A stretch of DNA of 64,000 bases from the NCBI GenBank assembly GCA_013396655.1, contig WBMV01008581.1, positions 3,843 through 67,842 on the forward strand, written 5' to 3'. Source of the stretch: Campylorhamphus procurvoides (lineage: Eukaryota; Chordata; Aves; Passeriformes; Dendrocolaptidae). The notes under the pieces are model-generated. The model was given only the letters and a program-made list of their open reading frames with translations, did no database searches and was not told the DNA's origin. Positions 23,361-38,300 of this stretch are shown piece after piece. Each line of letters begins with the position of its first letter. Position 1 is the stretch's first letter. The position numbers and the translations under genes were made by a program.

Positions 23361-26300
23361 CCCCAGCCTGCTTGGTGCCGCCTTCTCTCGTGGCTGGTGT
23401 GAAGAATCTGGTCATTTCCCGAGCAGAAGGGTCTGTGTGAGAGACAGGCGTGCCTTTATGTGCTTGGGGGTTACCTGGTCAGGGGAGGACAGGCTGTCTC
23501 TGCCTGGGGTGACTCAGAAGCTGATGCATTCACCCTTCTGCCCTTTGGGTAAAGGGAGCCAGAAGGATGCGGTGCTGCCCTTTGGAAAGCTGAGAGTTTG
23601 GAAACCCAATGCAACCTTGCAGGTTTGAATGCCCGGGATTACTTATTAAATAGTTAGGGTGCTTTAAAACTAGCTGTGCTTACTTGGGTAAGTTTGGTTA
23701 TTCCCCACCCGACCCGGACTGGGGTGAAAAAATGAGTCTTTGGATGCGTTACTTTTGCTTTCTTCTGTTGTGCTCCACGACCTCCAAAAGTGTCCTTAAA
23801 AGGTTGCCATGAGACTGTTCTCTTGCCTTTGGGGAGTGGGGCTGGGTAGGGGGATCCCCTCCTGCTCATTTGGATCGAATTCCAGCATTTGTTCAGCCCT
23901 TCTCTAAAGACAAAACCTTCCCACCGCTTCTGAAAGTTAAACCAATGATACTGCATTATTATAATAGTCATAGTGAAGGCTGTATTATGTAAGCAACTGG
24001 GTTTTAGTGCAACAAAAGGATCATTCTCGTTTGCCTGTGACCAGCCCAGTGGAAAAACACTGCTTTGTTGCTTCCTTGGGCAGGGGGGACACGCAGGATG
24101 TGTTCTGTATTTCTACTTAAAGGTGAGAGGTAACTATAACAGTTTGCCAGCTGTGTTTCAGATGGGCAAAACTTCTTAATTATGTTCTTTACTTAAAGGT
24201 TATTAACACCGAGGGCTGACTCTTCTAGACCTGGACCTGCCTGAAATTGTGCTTTGTCAAGTTTGCCCTTAAAGAGAATGGTTGTGTTCTGCCAGTTATG
24301 ACTGAATCAGCTTAAACAGGAGCCTGTATGTCTATTTAGCACAATGCAGCATCATTTTAGAGATCTCTGATTATAATATACCTCAGCTCAGGTACAGGGA
24401 AGGGAAGAGGGGTGCAGGTGCTACCTTGGCATGGCTGTTCTGTGTTCAAAAGCTCCAAACTCTCCCTGGTAGGTCGTTTACAGCCCTGAAGTCGATGTGT
24501 TTGGCTCAGGGTCTGTGTGTTGTGCAGTGCCACACTAGAATAAACACTCAAAACTGCCCTGGGGGTTGAACTGCATACCACACACCAGGCAACAGTGGCC
24601 CTGTGAAAAGAGGGATACGTGGCACAAGTGATGAAATAGTTTATTGAAGGTTGATAGGCAAAACTCTTTGGATTTTTTTTTAATGGAATGGGGGATTTTC
24701 TCTCATTTTAAAGAGGGTGTGCTGCAAGTGGATGCAGTAATTAATATTGAGCTAACAAATCAGATGGCATTTGTGATTGGTAGGCTTAATGTTAGTTGTG
24801 TGAGTCTTTGTGGATGGCCTTAAGTGTTCTTTCACTTTCTTTTTTAAACTGTCATAGGTTAATGAGAGAACCTCTATATTCCACAAGTCATCTCTGCAAG
24901 AAAAGCTTCGGCTTACTCTGTAGTATATAATTAATTGTATTTTTCTAATTCTTCTTTTTTATGTCTTTGAAATACTGTCACAGTGATGTGGCTTTCTGAC
25001 TGTGATCTAGATCATTGGGATCCATGAGTGTTTTTAAACTATACCTTCAGAAAATACCTGTATTTTTTCTCACTGGTAGGTGTCTGCCTTTTTTTGTTGT
25101 GTCAAAGCACTTGAATGTTGGTCTGAGAATCAGTATTGTGAACCTGTTGCTTTTACCAGGGGACATGTTTGGATGGTTCAGTGTTAGGCATGAGAAGTTT
25201 TGTTCTTATGGTCTGTCTGTACAACATATGGGTGTCTCTTCCCACTCTAGAGCTCTGTCCATTCTGTGCTTTCCTGACTGTGGTTAAAATGAGCCTGAAG
25301 GCTCCTGCAACTGGAATTGGCAGCCTGTAAATTGAGGACAAGAAATTTCTGTGCTCGTTGCAGGAATTGGAAGAGGATAAAATGCTTAGCAGCGCTGCCA
25401 GTCAAAAATTGCCTGTGCTTGTATGAATCTGTGGGAGTAATACAAAGTAGCTAAAGGTAATAATAATTAAAAAATAAAAAAGCTAATAGCTAACTCAGCT
25501 TTCCGTTTCTGAGTTGGTACATGGCTTTCTCAATGTGAGAGTGGCAGGACCTGGGAAAAGTGCATCTTCTCATGCAGTAACACAGGAGAACAGTAGATGC
25601 AGATTGAAGGGTTGGGTTTTGGGTTTTTTTTAATAGATTGGTTTAAACATGCATGTGAGATGATACATAAAAGTAGCATCTTTTTGGTTCTTGGAATCTC
25701 TGCTTTTAGAAAAGATACTAAGATGTAATGACATGCTTGTTGCCCGAGACCTGGAATGAAGTCTCTAATGCTTGAATCGAAGCCTAGTCTGTGAGATCAG
25801 CAACTTCTTTGTAATTTAGGATTTAATTCCAATTTTGTCCTAATCCCCAGAACTTCAAGAAGTGACATTGTTCCTTTCAACTAAACCCAGTTACTGATTT
25901 CTGGCTTGACTTAATGTAATGGTGAATTGTTCCCAGGAGATGAAAAGGAAGAAAGCAGGAAATGACAGTGATGTAACTGTACCGAGATAAACCAAGCTAA
26001 GGATTCTGAATCTGTGGTTGCATAGAACGAGATAAATATTTAATATGAATGTTACCTGGCTACTCGACTCACTGAAGGTGAGAGGAATAACCTGGAGCTG
26101 AGAGTGAATTCTGGTGTATTCTGGGGTCTGCAGTCATAGCTGAATTTGTCACGAGGCTTGAATGTTGTTCCTTACATGTTACCCTTCAAGGTGCCCTGCC
26201 TGGAGGAAGGGAACAGTCCAGATTTCTCTGATAAAGGTGGTTCTTGGAGTGAGAATGTTTCTGAACTGCTGGGCAGGGGTAGAGTCCTGTGAGTCTCAGT

Positions 26301-29300
26301 GGACAGGATGTGTCAATATTTGAGAAAGTACCCAGCCCTAATTAGTAAATAGGGATAGACCTGGCATGGCTGCTGTAATGGGCTCTGAAGCGAAAAGAAA
26401 ATGGCTCTCAGGCTCTGAGTGATGTGGTTTTCCTTCAACTTTTTAGAACATGCAGATGTTTAAAAACTCTTCTGGCGTACACAAGGTATTGTAAATATTT
26501 TGATAATATTGGGAACCTGTATATTGCATTGTTTGGCTTCGGGCCAGTGTGTGCTGTTAACTCTTTTCTTGCTTGTGTAGGAATCTGCTTGAAGTTCAGA
26601 ATTAATTCCAAGGCATCCACAGACCAAATAGTGTAAACAACTTTCTTTGCCTTTTATCACCTACTCTAGACAAGTGAATGACAATATAACAGCAGAAATG
26701 GTGAGGGCAAGAACAGTCTGTCAAATCCTGTCATTAAATATTTCTTCCAAGCAGTTTTGCTGAAACCAGGAAGGCTGGATTTTATGTAATCTTTTGACAT
26801 AAAACTTAGAGATGTGAGAGGTGCACAGCCATACTTCACTAGTCTTAAAAGAATACAACAAAGAGTGTAATAAGCTTCTGTGTTTGTTGTTTTCCTAATT
26901 TCTGACTTAATAGGTTAAATAAAGGGTGCGTGGTGAATGTGCTTAATGTGTCCTGTAATGTGAAGTACAGATTTCAATAAATGATCTGCCATGAGTCATA
27001 GGACAAATGGGACATCTCTTTAGTTTGACTTATGCCTCTCATCCTCTCCCTTACCAGAGGCTTTCCTGGCAAGCTGACAGATCCCTGGATCCCTGCTGAG
27101 TGGAGCAATGCTGCTTTCTTGTTGGGAGAAATGATAAATCTGTAACAAGATTGCTAGTATGTTAAATGCCTCCGTGTTGAATGCAACGTGCTCCTTGAGT
27201 TAGGACATTGTCACCTACATTTTGTGTTAAATTCCACCCCGATTTTAGAGCTGGGCAAGTGAGCCATGGAACATACACGTGACATGTACAGTGAAGTTTG
27301 TGGTATTAAATGGGCTTGATTTGTGTTCCTAAAGGCAAAAAATCTGATCTCTCACTTGTATGCCTATTGCTTACACATTAACAATGAAAATAGCCTTTTT
27401 GCCTGTCTTCTCAGGTCTCAGACTTGCTGAAGACTATCTTGTGTGTTGTCTGTGTACTTGCTTATTCCTTGTGTCAGGATAACATCTTGTAACTGGTTAA
27501 ACTAGGTCAGAAGTTTATTGCTACTTCTGCTGCCAGTGATAAGGCAAGAAACTTCAAACCCAGTGATAATCAGATGTAATAAAGGAAGGAAAATGGAGTT
27601 GGTATAAATGCAATTTATGCACAGATTTATACACAGAATTGTTGTTCATCCTGGCAACTGAAGTTGTGCTGAAATTCAGCTTAGAAAGATGTAACATTTA
27701 CAGACTTAATTATAAACCCTCAAACTGTTTACAGTTCAGAGAATTGAAAAAGTGCTTAAACTTATGTTTCTTATTTTTTGCCAATTTTAAATGCATAGGT
27801 GAATAGATAAGTACCAAGTGACCTTAAGTTCATAGATTTAAAGGTAAACTCACTGTTTTTTCTTGAATTTTTGCTTAAAATACTTTAGTGTAGAAGGACT
27901 AGAAGAAAATTGAAATAGTTTTTAAAGTTAAAAAAGTTCCCAGTAGAAAAGAGCCAAAAGTCCTTGTAGTTTTACTTTTAAAATACTCACTTCTAGATGT
28001 TTCTAAGGTATAATTCTGATTTTTATTCTTCTGGAGTGAAATACTATTTTTATGAAAAAAAGTAAATGCTAAATAATTTTCTGCAATTCCTAGCAGAATA
28101 TTTAATTTCATCTGTTAGCACATTGTTCTTAGACCAAGTTTTGAAGAAGTAGCTTTGAATTCAATATTTAATTTTCGAAATTTGTGGAGAGAATCGTGTG
28201 GTTTTTAGAATGTGATTATTTTTCTCCCTTTTTTTTATCTAGAAGTAGAATTAGCTGGATTCTTCTGTTACTTTTCTAAGCCCAATCTGCTTTCTTTGCT
28301 GTTTTCAGTAAAGTACTATTCCACCTGATGTTGTTTTTTTTTGAGGCAGGTGCTCAGATTGGCAGCAGAGAACATTTTAGCAGACAGAACAGCATTGCAG
28401 AACATTCTGTGCTTTCCTTTGTTTAATTGTTCTTTGCACTGGATATCATGAATGTCTTGTCTGTTCGCTGAGGTAGGACTGCATTTATTATTTATCTTCA
28501 TAAACACAGATTTGAGGAGATTAAAAGACAATTTAAAGGATCTCTAGGTGAACCTTAATACTGATTTGAAATGAGTTTTGATCTTAAAATTGGCTTGAAC
28601 GTGGCCAAGAAATCCTTTGTCCAAAGCAATATAAAAGCAGCTGCTTCTGCTTTGCTTGTGGTATCCCTGTATCAAAGAGCAACATGTGGGTTTAGTCTGG
28701 CTCAAATGACTGTATTTTTAGCACTTGGGGTAGAGCCTATTCCATAGTTTCTGGTAGAATGTAAATGCTGTGGGTGGTGTGGGTATGGGGAGGAAAATCT
28801 GTGTGGTGCAATGTTAATCATTGTCAAGTCAGTACCAAACAGAGCAGCAGCTGATAAGCACAGAGAGATAAAGCAAGTACCATGCCTTGATTCTGAATTT
28901 ATTTGGGGTTCTGCAAGATAACCTGCACCTTCTCTGCTCTAGACTTTGATCAGGCTGATAAAATATGATGTGCTCTCTCTGCAAAGGGCCAGTTTGCTGG
29001 GGTTTCCACTGCAGAGAACCTAAAACTGCAGCTGGAGATCTCCTTTCTCCCTCCTCCTCTCTCTTGCCAAAGAGGCCACATGGGAAGCACCTTTGTTTCG
29101 ACTTGTTATTAGGTATTGCAGAAACACTTTGTGTAATTGTAATTAAGGCAAAATGGGGCTAAATTTAGCATGCAATGAATGTGTTGCTGAAGAAAATTAC
29201 TGGTTTTGCAGTAATAATTTCAGCAGTTTTTATGTCACTGCTCAGAGATCTTATTGCGTGGCAGGGAAATATGGAAAGAGATGAACAGGTTTGGATGTTT

Positions 29301-32300
29301 TCAAACACATCTAGAGGTGTTTTCATTGTGCACATTTCATAGATATGGATAAAATACTCCATTTTTTCAGTGAATAATGCTATCCCAGTATTATATTTTC
29401 AGATATGGTTTGTCTGAGTTGTGAGTGATGTTGGTAGTTCAGTTTTGAAGTTTGTAATATTTTCATGGGATTTTTAATTTTCAGGGATGTGCCAAGTATC
29501 TAATTTAACTATGATACTCACTGGAATGCAACTGATTAGGTAGGAAAAATACCATGAAAATCTGCTCTACAAATTGGCTCTTTAAAGCTGAAGATTTTAT
29601 AAATATGCTTCTCAAAATGTGTTTTGAATTGGCCAAGGAAAAATGTATCAAGTGAATCTTCTGATTTTGTTGTTGCAGTGAATAGTTAGAGAACTAAGTT
29701 ATGTGATCTCATTTCAGAAAAAAGCTTTAATAAAAGATCTTGTGAAACACTCCTTGCAATGCAAGAGCTGTTGACTTGTGCACTGTTCAACCCTGCAAAT
29801 GGGGAGAAATAAGTAATGTAAAACTCCAGCTCTTGTTAAATTGCCTTGTCAGCTGTTGTTGCAATCCTCCAGGAATCTGCATTGCCTTCCAGGAGAAATT
29901 CAACTGGACCTGCTTGCTCAAGCTGAAGTGGCTTGTGAGAACTATTGGAATGTGCAGATAATTGTCTCAATTCATTTTAAATTTTACATTGAATTTAATA
30001 AATGTTTAAAAATTAATTTTAAATTAAAGACATTTAAATCTAAGATGAAAAAATGTCACACCTAGCCACTTACATCAGAACCAGCGTGTAAGTTTTAAAT
30101 TTGGAGTGCTGTGAAAAATCTCAATCTGGCTCTACTCTCTGCCCCAAAAAAAGAAGGAAAGAAGTTGTGTCTTCCATGTATCCACCATCACCCAACTTCA
30201 AGTGTTTAACTGCTTTGTGGAGCTGTGAATACTGAAAGAGGTGCTGGAAATGTAACTACAGAACCTTAAAAAGGAGTTACCTCCTTGAAGATTGACAAAA
30301 CAGTTTGCTGTTGGATTTATTCTGATTTTTTCCATAATTTCAAGCTTGATACAGAATTCCCCATTATCTGTGTTGAGCTGGTGAAGAATCAGATCATAAC
30401 TTGCATCCAGTCCTGAAATCATTGGATGTATCGGAATATTGCCATTGAAATACCCTAACTAGAGTACACTTAAAGATGATTTTGAAGATTTGGGGAATTT
30501 GGGCTAAGCTTTCAGTGCCTTTATGTTACAGGCAAAAGTGCTGGCTTTGTCTTGCCCCCCTTGAGCCAGCAGGTGTTTGCAGAGCTGGGAGAACCCTGCC
30601 TGTATCCTTGCATTCTGATTGTGGCAGTGGCATTAGGAGCAGCTTTTCTCCTCCCTTCTGTCTGCCCTGCCTGGAAAATGGACAGTGGGGATGCATTTTT
30701 GTGGTGTTTGTCAGCTGGGTCCTTGGGGAGTTATTAAAACTAATTTCCATGTTAGTTTTCCTAGGGCTGCTGTGAACCAGCACTAAATCTCTTCCAACAG
30801 CCTTCTCTGATGCTGCACTGATTTTAGGCTGAGAAGACCATCTCTAGAAACTTCTTTATTTGATGAATATTGGAGGGATATATTAACTCACACAGGCAAC
30901 CAGGGAGAACTTAAAAACCCCCTTGAGACTCTCCTGGTATCACATAATTTAGGCTGCAGTTCTAAATTGTTCCAGTTAGTAGCAGGCATTGTTCTGGAGC
31001 CTCAGAATGAAGGCCAAGCACAAGATTTGTGTGGCAGCTACTTTTTATTTACAAAAACTCCTAAAACTGAGCTGGAGGTGGGCTTTATGTTCTAACAAAT
31101 ATTGGCCAGACTGGTGTGGTGTCACTGGGAGTCTGCAATTTATATAACAGTAAGAATAAATACACAGATATTTCAGCTTCATTCCTTTGAAAGGAGTTTG
31201 AGGTGCCAGTGGTAGAAGCACAGGACTGAAATATTTTGGATTTAGGGTTTTATCTTTATTTTGGAGTGCAGTTGGGCATTGGCCATTCATGTGGCTTATG
31301 TTGAGAGCTGCAGTATTGGATTGCTTATGCTCTCAGAGTAGCATTAAGCACAGGATCAGATAATTGCATAGTTAATAATTGTGTGACAGTAATGAGATGA
31401 TAATGGAAGTGCTGAGGGGGTAACAAAGAGGACAAATGGATGTTACAATAGAAATATGTTCATATGATAAGAAACAGAGTTATACCATGATGTAACAGGC
31501 ACTCTCTTGACTTCCCAATTAAAATCTGGCATTAAAAATGCAAACAGATCTAACCTTTGTGTTCTGTGAAGGGGGGATTTTTCCTGACTGAATTACTTTT
31601 GATGGAATTGGATTATTCCTGATGCAAATGAGGTCTGGTGGACTGTCCTCTCTCACAGATAAAGATTCAAAGATTGGAGCCAAGAGTTTCTTTTCAATGC
31701 TGAAGTGTTACCTGTCTGTGACAGCATCAATAAACATCAGCCTTCTTTGATTGGAAATTGGCATTTTCAGTTGGAATTATGGCCACAGTTTTTAAGATAG
31801 CAGGACACATATAAACTAGGTAATAAATGAAATACACTGAATATTCAAATTCTCTGTAGAACTCTTAAAAGGGGCAAAGGTTTGAAAGTGTTGAGAGATG
31901 GACATTTCATTTTCAGGTTCATCAAGGTACAGAATAAATGCACATTGTCTAAGGAATCAGCTTAAGGTTATTAAGCTCTTAAATACTCTACATAGCACAT
32001 CTTTTAGAGGGGGTGTTTTGAGTGTACTACCTGTTTTTATTTTTGGGGGTGACTGATGCATCAGATGGATATTTTGCCTCAGTGAAGCAGCTTTTTTATC
32101 TTTCAGATATGGACAGTTGGACAGGTTCCTTCAGCATAAACTGAATTTCAAGTGAAACAGAAATATTTGTATTCCTACTTCTGCTGGGAGAAGAAAGAAA
32201 CTTTCCTACAGGAGCACGTTTGTGTTTACCCTTCAGGTGCTTTTAGTGTTCTTTTTTAAAATTATACTGACTCTGAAAGAACACTTGGCATGTTCTGAAA

Positions 32301-35300
32301 TAACCTCAGTAAATACTCAGCAAAAGTGCATTTTAAAAATATATTTGAAGTGTGTTCTTTCATGTGCTCTGAGCTTGAGGAGATTTTCTAGAGGCAAGCC
32401 TGCTTTTTTGAATGATGTTCGTATCAGATGGTTCCATTAAGGCTTTAATCTTTCAGAACCAGAAGTGAAAAATGCCTATTCTGAACTGAAATCTTCTTGG
32501 TTTGAACTGGGACATTAAAGAGTATGATTAGGAAAAATATCTTTAAATGTGGCTTGTAAATACTTTAAGTAATATCTTTTTATATGCTATTTTTGTCATG
32601 CTTCCTTCATTGTCATTCATTTTCTTCTTTGTCTAAGCTTTTTTTCTGCCTTATTTCAAGATTTTATGTATCTATTTTATTCTTCCCACTGCCATATGAT
32701 AAAGATAGTTGAATGTGAAATTTATTATTCATTGAGCAAGCACATAACTTGGCTTTCTTATTCTTGGGGAAAGAGAAATCTTACTTTCAGTTCAACTTCT
32801 AAGGTATTTTTGCATAATTGGAGCTTTCATCTCACAGCTGTTTTGGCTGTTGAACCAATCAGTCCTTTCCTTTTTTAGGCACAAAAACTCTGCAGTGGCT
32901 GGTTTTATATATTTGTGTGCATGTGAACCATATATGTGTATGGTTTATGCACAAAGGACCTGTTAGAAATCTGGCTTAAGCCATTCCTTTTGAGTGTGTG
33001 CAGTTTGATACTCTTCATTCCAGAATGATTTTATTACATTTTATTTTTGCATCCTGCAAAAACCCCGACTGAATCCTATTTTCATTTACCAGCTGATGTT
33101 GCATTTGAATGGACTGACTCCAGACTCTGTGGAGTCTCAGGCTGTGCAGTTTATCACTTTGATTACCATGTGTAGAATGATTTGCAGTAAACTAAATAGC
33201 TGGAGAAATCTGATCTCTTTGTTCTGCAGCTATTTGGGTCTGCTTTTCTCAGCTGTTATGGCTATCACACTGCTAGTTGGTGACTGTAGGGGTTACTGGC
33301 ACATGAATTAAATTCATGAAGCAAGAAAGGTGTATAATTCTACCTTTAGAGAATGCCTTTCAAATGCTTAAGTTACTCAGTGAAAAAGGCACTGAGTAAC
33401 TTAAGTGTGTTGCTGCTTTTACTAAGACTTTGCCTCCATTCTGTGATCCCCTTTGGACCATAAATATTAAAAATGACATAAAGTTTCAACAGTAGGGTTT
33501 TTGGGAGAGCACTAAGTTGAGCTTTGGGTTATCTACTCTTCTTTTATTTCCTGTTTGCGAGTGTTGCCAGTGTGCAGGTTGTATGCTGCAGTTCAAGTGC
33601 TCTGGAATCAGTGATGGCACAGCATTATTAAGTGCAAAAACAATGGGAATTGTGAGTGCAAGGACTGTCAGCTCATGGGGCCTCTTGTCCCACTTTCCTT
33701 GAACTTCACTCCAATTTAGGTTGTAGAGTACATGGCTGACCTACTTGTACTTCAGTCAAGCTTGAATTGAAAATGGCATTAAAAGCTTTCCTTTTCCTGA
33801 AAAGCTGGAGAAGGGTAAAACCCCCCAGTCTTTCTGAGGTGACTTGACCAAATTGAGCATTCATTTCACATTGTTGCATTTAGGGATTCTGCATTGGAGT
33901 GATTGGTGATTTTGGTCACATAATATATACCCAGATCTGTGAGAATCATAAGGAACACTGGCTATTCTGCTGTGCTTTCTGTTCTAAACCCTTAATAAGA
34001 TTAGCAAAACCTTGGAGAACCAAAGGAAAACTTCCACCTTCTGCCTTGCCTAACCTGGATCTCATATGCCTGTTTTAAAGAAACACCTTGTTTTGCATGC
34101 TGAAGACTTTAGATTTCTCAATTACATTGGAGTTAAAATAGGTTTGAGTGTACTGTAGATGTTTTAAAAAATCAAACAAGCCAAAACCAACAAACCCCCC
34201 CTGTTCTTGCTTGTCAAATCATGTGTACGAGGAAGGCCATAAAATATGATCTCTCACCATAATATTTAAGATTGATGGTTCCAGGTAAGGAGCCAGTTCA
34301 TTATATTTATTGCAAAAAAATAATTAAATGTTTCTAGGGACTATTTAACTCTGCTAGGTCAGCAGCCCACGTTGTGTAGATTACTGAGTTGTAAGTACAG
34401 GTCTTCTGACTTTGCTGCAATAATTATCATTTCAGGGCCAGCAAATTAAATTGCCTGGAAACATGAGAGGCCCTGGCTAAAGTTTAGCTCAGATTCACTG
34501 AGCTGAAAATCTGTTTAAACACAATTCAAGAGTTCCTTTTGTCAGTGGCCATGTTAATGAAACTAAGTGTTGAGTAACCTTCTCCCCCGACTTCAACACG
34601 AGCAAACACTTCAAAATCTCCTAATAGTTCTTTAGAAGCTGGATTCAGTTTGCTTTAAAATCTGAATTAATCTTATTTAATCTGCAATATGAAATACTGT
34701 CACATGCTCTTTTGTAGTGTTACAGTATAGCATTGATTTTTGAAACGCTTGAACAGATCTTTTATTGTTCCTAAATGAGTAATGGCTTATTTAACTTGCT
34801 GGAAGGAAAGACAGTTGAAGTGAAGTGTGCCTGTGGGTGTTTTCTTTCTGTATTTACAAGTTATATTCTGCAGAGGTCTGTACATTTTGTATCAGTTCCA
34901 GATATGACCCCCCTGAAATGATGTGTACAGTTTATCTGACGATGATCCCAGCTGAAAATGTTGCTTTTAATTTGCAAAGCTATCTTCATTAGCATTTTTT
35001 ACATTAGTATTGGGGGAAAACACTATCAAACTCCCCTTTAATGTATTGTGAGAATAGGAATGTTGCAGAATGGTTTGACACACGTTTTGTCAGTGAAGGG
35101 GTAAGGACTGCAGAAAGAATTGGTAATAATGGAAACTCCTGTTTATGGCTTTTTCCCAGCCAGCAATTGTGGAAGTGGTCATTTCTTTCCTGCTTTAGCA
35201 AGGCTCCTAGGGCACAGTTCTGCACCAGCTTGGGCTGTCCCTTGAGCTAAAGCTGTGCTGGCAAAGAATTCCTGATGTTCCAGGGTGGGTTTGTCACTGC

Positions 35301-38300
35301 TCATGTGCTGAGGAGCAATCCTAGAGAACTGCTGGCTGTGCCTAGCAGGGAATAATCCAGTCAGCTCCAGGGAGTTCTCTGTGCAAATGGGATGTCTGTG
35401 CTGTTTATATTGAGTACAATATGAGCCCATTGTGGTCTGAAAAACATGAGTTATTTCACTGGTTCTGGCAGTCTTCTCCTCTCTCACCTTCAGCAATGTC
35501 CTTCTGAGACTGGAGATGAAGGCCTGTTTTCCTTGGTGCTTTCTCTTACTTTATCCATGGTAAGAAGAGATGCAGTAAAAAGGTAAAGGTAGAAGATGCT
35601 GAGGTGTTGTTAATGCACAGATTTGCAGGTTCTAGCAGTGCTTTGGAAATAAGTGTTTGTTAAGGGCAGTCTCGGGGCTGATTTTGGTTCAAATGAGGTG
35701 TCTGGGTTGGTTCTCTCCTGAAGTAAAGAACAGTGGCTCCTTAATTTAACTTCAGATGCAGGAAGAAAACCCTGTTTCACCTTAATTTCAGGGTTATAGA
35801 TAGGCTTCTATTTAGCCCACATCAGTATTTCATTAATTAGTATTGCAGCCCATATTTCCTGGGATGGAAAAGTACAGCTTTTGAGTGAAACACCGAAACA
35901 ACACAACTGTTTCCTAAGTGATGTATCTGCACAATGTGCCTACATGTTTCACTGGGACATCTAAAAACACCTCTCCACTCCTCATATGATTAAAAACACC
36001 AACCTTTACTATGGGCTACCCATGGGCTTTCCTACAGCAAACCTGAGTATCCAACTTCCAGAATATTCTGTTTCCTATACCCATAAACCTGAATATTCAC
36101 CCTGTTGGGACTGGAAACCCTGGTGGGTTGTTTGGAGTGCTGCAATGTGTGTGTGTGGGTTAAAAAAAAGCCATTAGCTTGAGCCTCCTGGTCTTCATGA
36201 GCCCAGAGGAAGTGCTAAAGTACACTGTGCTGAGAGAATTGTGTTTGTGGAAGTGAAGGTCGTGCAGGTACCCAGGGTTTCCGTCCCATTTCGAGCTTCC
36301 TTTTTGGGAAAAAACCCAACTGAATCAAGGCTTGTCTTTTCAGGTAAGTGTTTTGCAAACAGGAGATGCCACAACTCTCCCAGTTGCTCTTTTTCTACCA
36401 AGAATTTACTATACCTTGTCATAGCTGATAGGAAAGTGTCTTTAGCCAAGTGAATGAGGTGTTTTGCAATGTTTGGTTGGGAGTGTTTTATCATGTTGGG
36501 AATGAGGGTTCTGGGCTCAGGCAGCCTGCTGTCTGTCTAAAACACACATTTATTTCCAGAATGGTTTTTGTACTGCTTCTTATTTATGTCCCTTTGTGGG
36601 GTGTTCTGTTTCCAAGTAGGGCAGCGTTTGTGATTTGTGTTACTTGTGTGGCCAGACAAGTTCTGGTATCTGAGCCAGTGCTTCTTGTAATGCTCTATTT
36701 TGCTGCTTCATTCTGTGCCATTTTAGGAGAGTTGTAAACATGGCCCTTTTCTCTGCAACTGCTTTGTCAGTGCAGCTGTAAATGCTGTTTCATGGCTTCT
36801 CTCCTGGAGAACACACCAATATTATCCCTCTGCTCTGGCCTTGGTTTTGTACTGTTGTAAAATTCTGCATAAACTGAATATTCCATGTCTGTGCTTTAGA
36901 TATTTCCCCTGACGTTTGACTTAGCTAAATTTTCAGAGGGTGTCTAACTAGCCATCTAATTCCACTTAGTACAGGGTCAGTTATTTATTTTTAAAGGATC
37001 TGGGCACTTCAAGATTTCTTGCTAACTAAATGCTTGCCAAGTTTCATTGGCAAGTACCAAGGGGTCTTGTGCCCCCTTTCTGCTTTTTTGAAACAAACCT
37101 GAAGGCATATTTATCTCATTTTTTCTATTAATATTAACATTAATTTTTATTAATATTAAGGTTAGTTTCATTTTAGGAGACTCTGACAGGATTTATGAGT
37201 TAGTGGGTGATGTCTCTGGCACTAAAAGTGAACATCAGAAAAGGCTGAACACTTGTAATTAAATTGACGTTTTTCCTGCTCTTCATCATTTGAATCACTC
37301 AAACCCAAACAATGGAAACTTCTGATTTGAAAATCAAGGAGTATTTTTTAAAGTTACTTTAATTGACAAATAGTCCTGAGTTTTTCAGGTGGTTTTCTGG
37401 CAAAATTTACTCAAAGCCAAATTCTGTATCTTTTTTCCTGCAGAGAACAGAATATTAGTGTGGATTTTTCCTTCATCAGAAGGGCCTCTTAAAGGCTCTT
37501 AAAGAAACAAGTTTTAAAAGTAACAATGCTATCCAGCGTTGTGTTATAAAATAAATACAAGTGTGGTTTTTCTGTGCAGAATTTGTGTATTTTCTTTCCC
37601 TCTCATAGTTTATTCTGGTTACTGCATCACCTCTCATACCTCCAGATAAACAAGAAATTCAATCTGAATATATTAAGGTTTGATATAAGTATATGCAAGT
37701 ATTTTAGAGCTTCTCACACCACTTGATCAACTTTGCCTCCTTAGCTGGTGCATCTGTGCTATTTAAAGCATGTATTTTGCAGTGTTAATAATAATTTCCT
37801 GTGGTCAGTGTCTGTTGAACTCAAATCCAGAAACCTCTACAAAGCCTCTGAAGGTGATTAATAACTTTTCTGGTTAAAACAAAAATCCCACCATTAAAAT
37901 AATACACCTACACCCAGTGGCTTGTCCAGCAGAGAATGAAAATGTTAATTCTATTTTATTTCAGTGTCAAACCAGACAGAAACAGAGGCTCATGACTTGG
38001 GCCTGTCTTATTTAGGGTGTGGCAGTGAGATAATACTTGTACACACATGAAATACAATTTTAGCTTCTCAGTGATGTTCTGATGTGTGTTAAAACCATGG
38101 CTTGGATGTGTTCATTGCTTGTCTCTTAGGGCAGGGAATTAATGCTGCTTTCAGTGGTTACAACTGGAACCTCCAGGCTGAATTCCCCAGGAAGGAGTGA
38201 TTTAATTTCCTTTTGTGGCCTTTTCTCTGTGGTGGTTGCTGTGGTTGTTTTCTTGAGGGATTTTCTTAAACACCTATGAAAGAGGGTGATGTTCTCCCAG

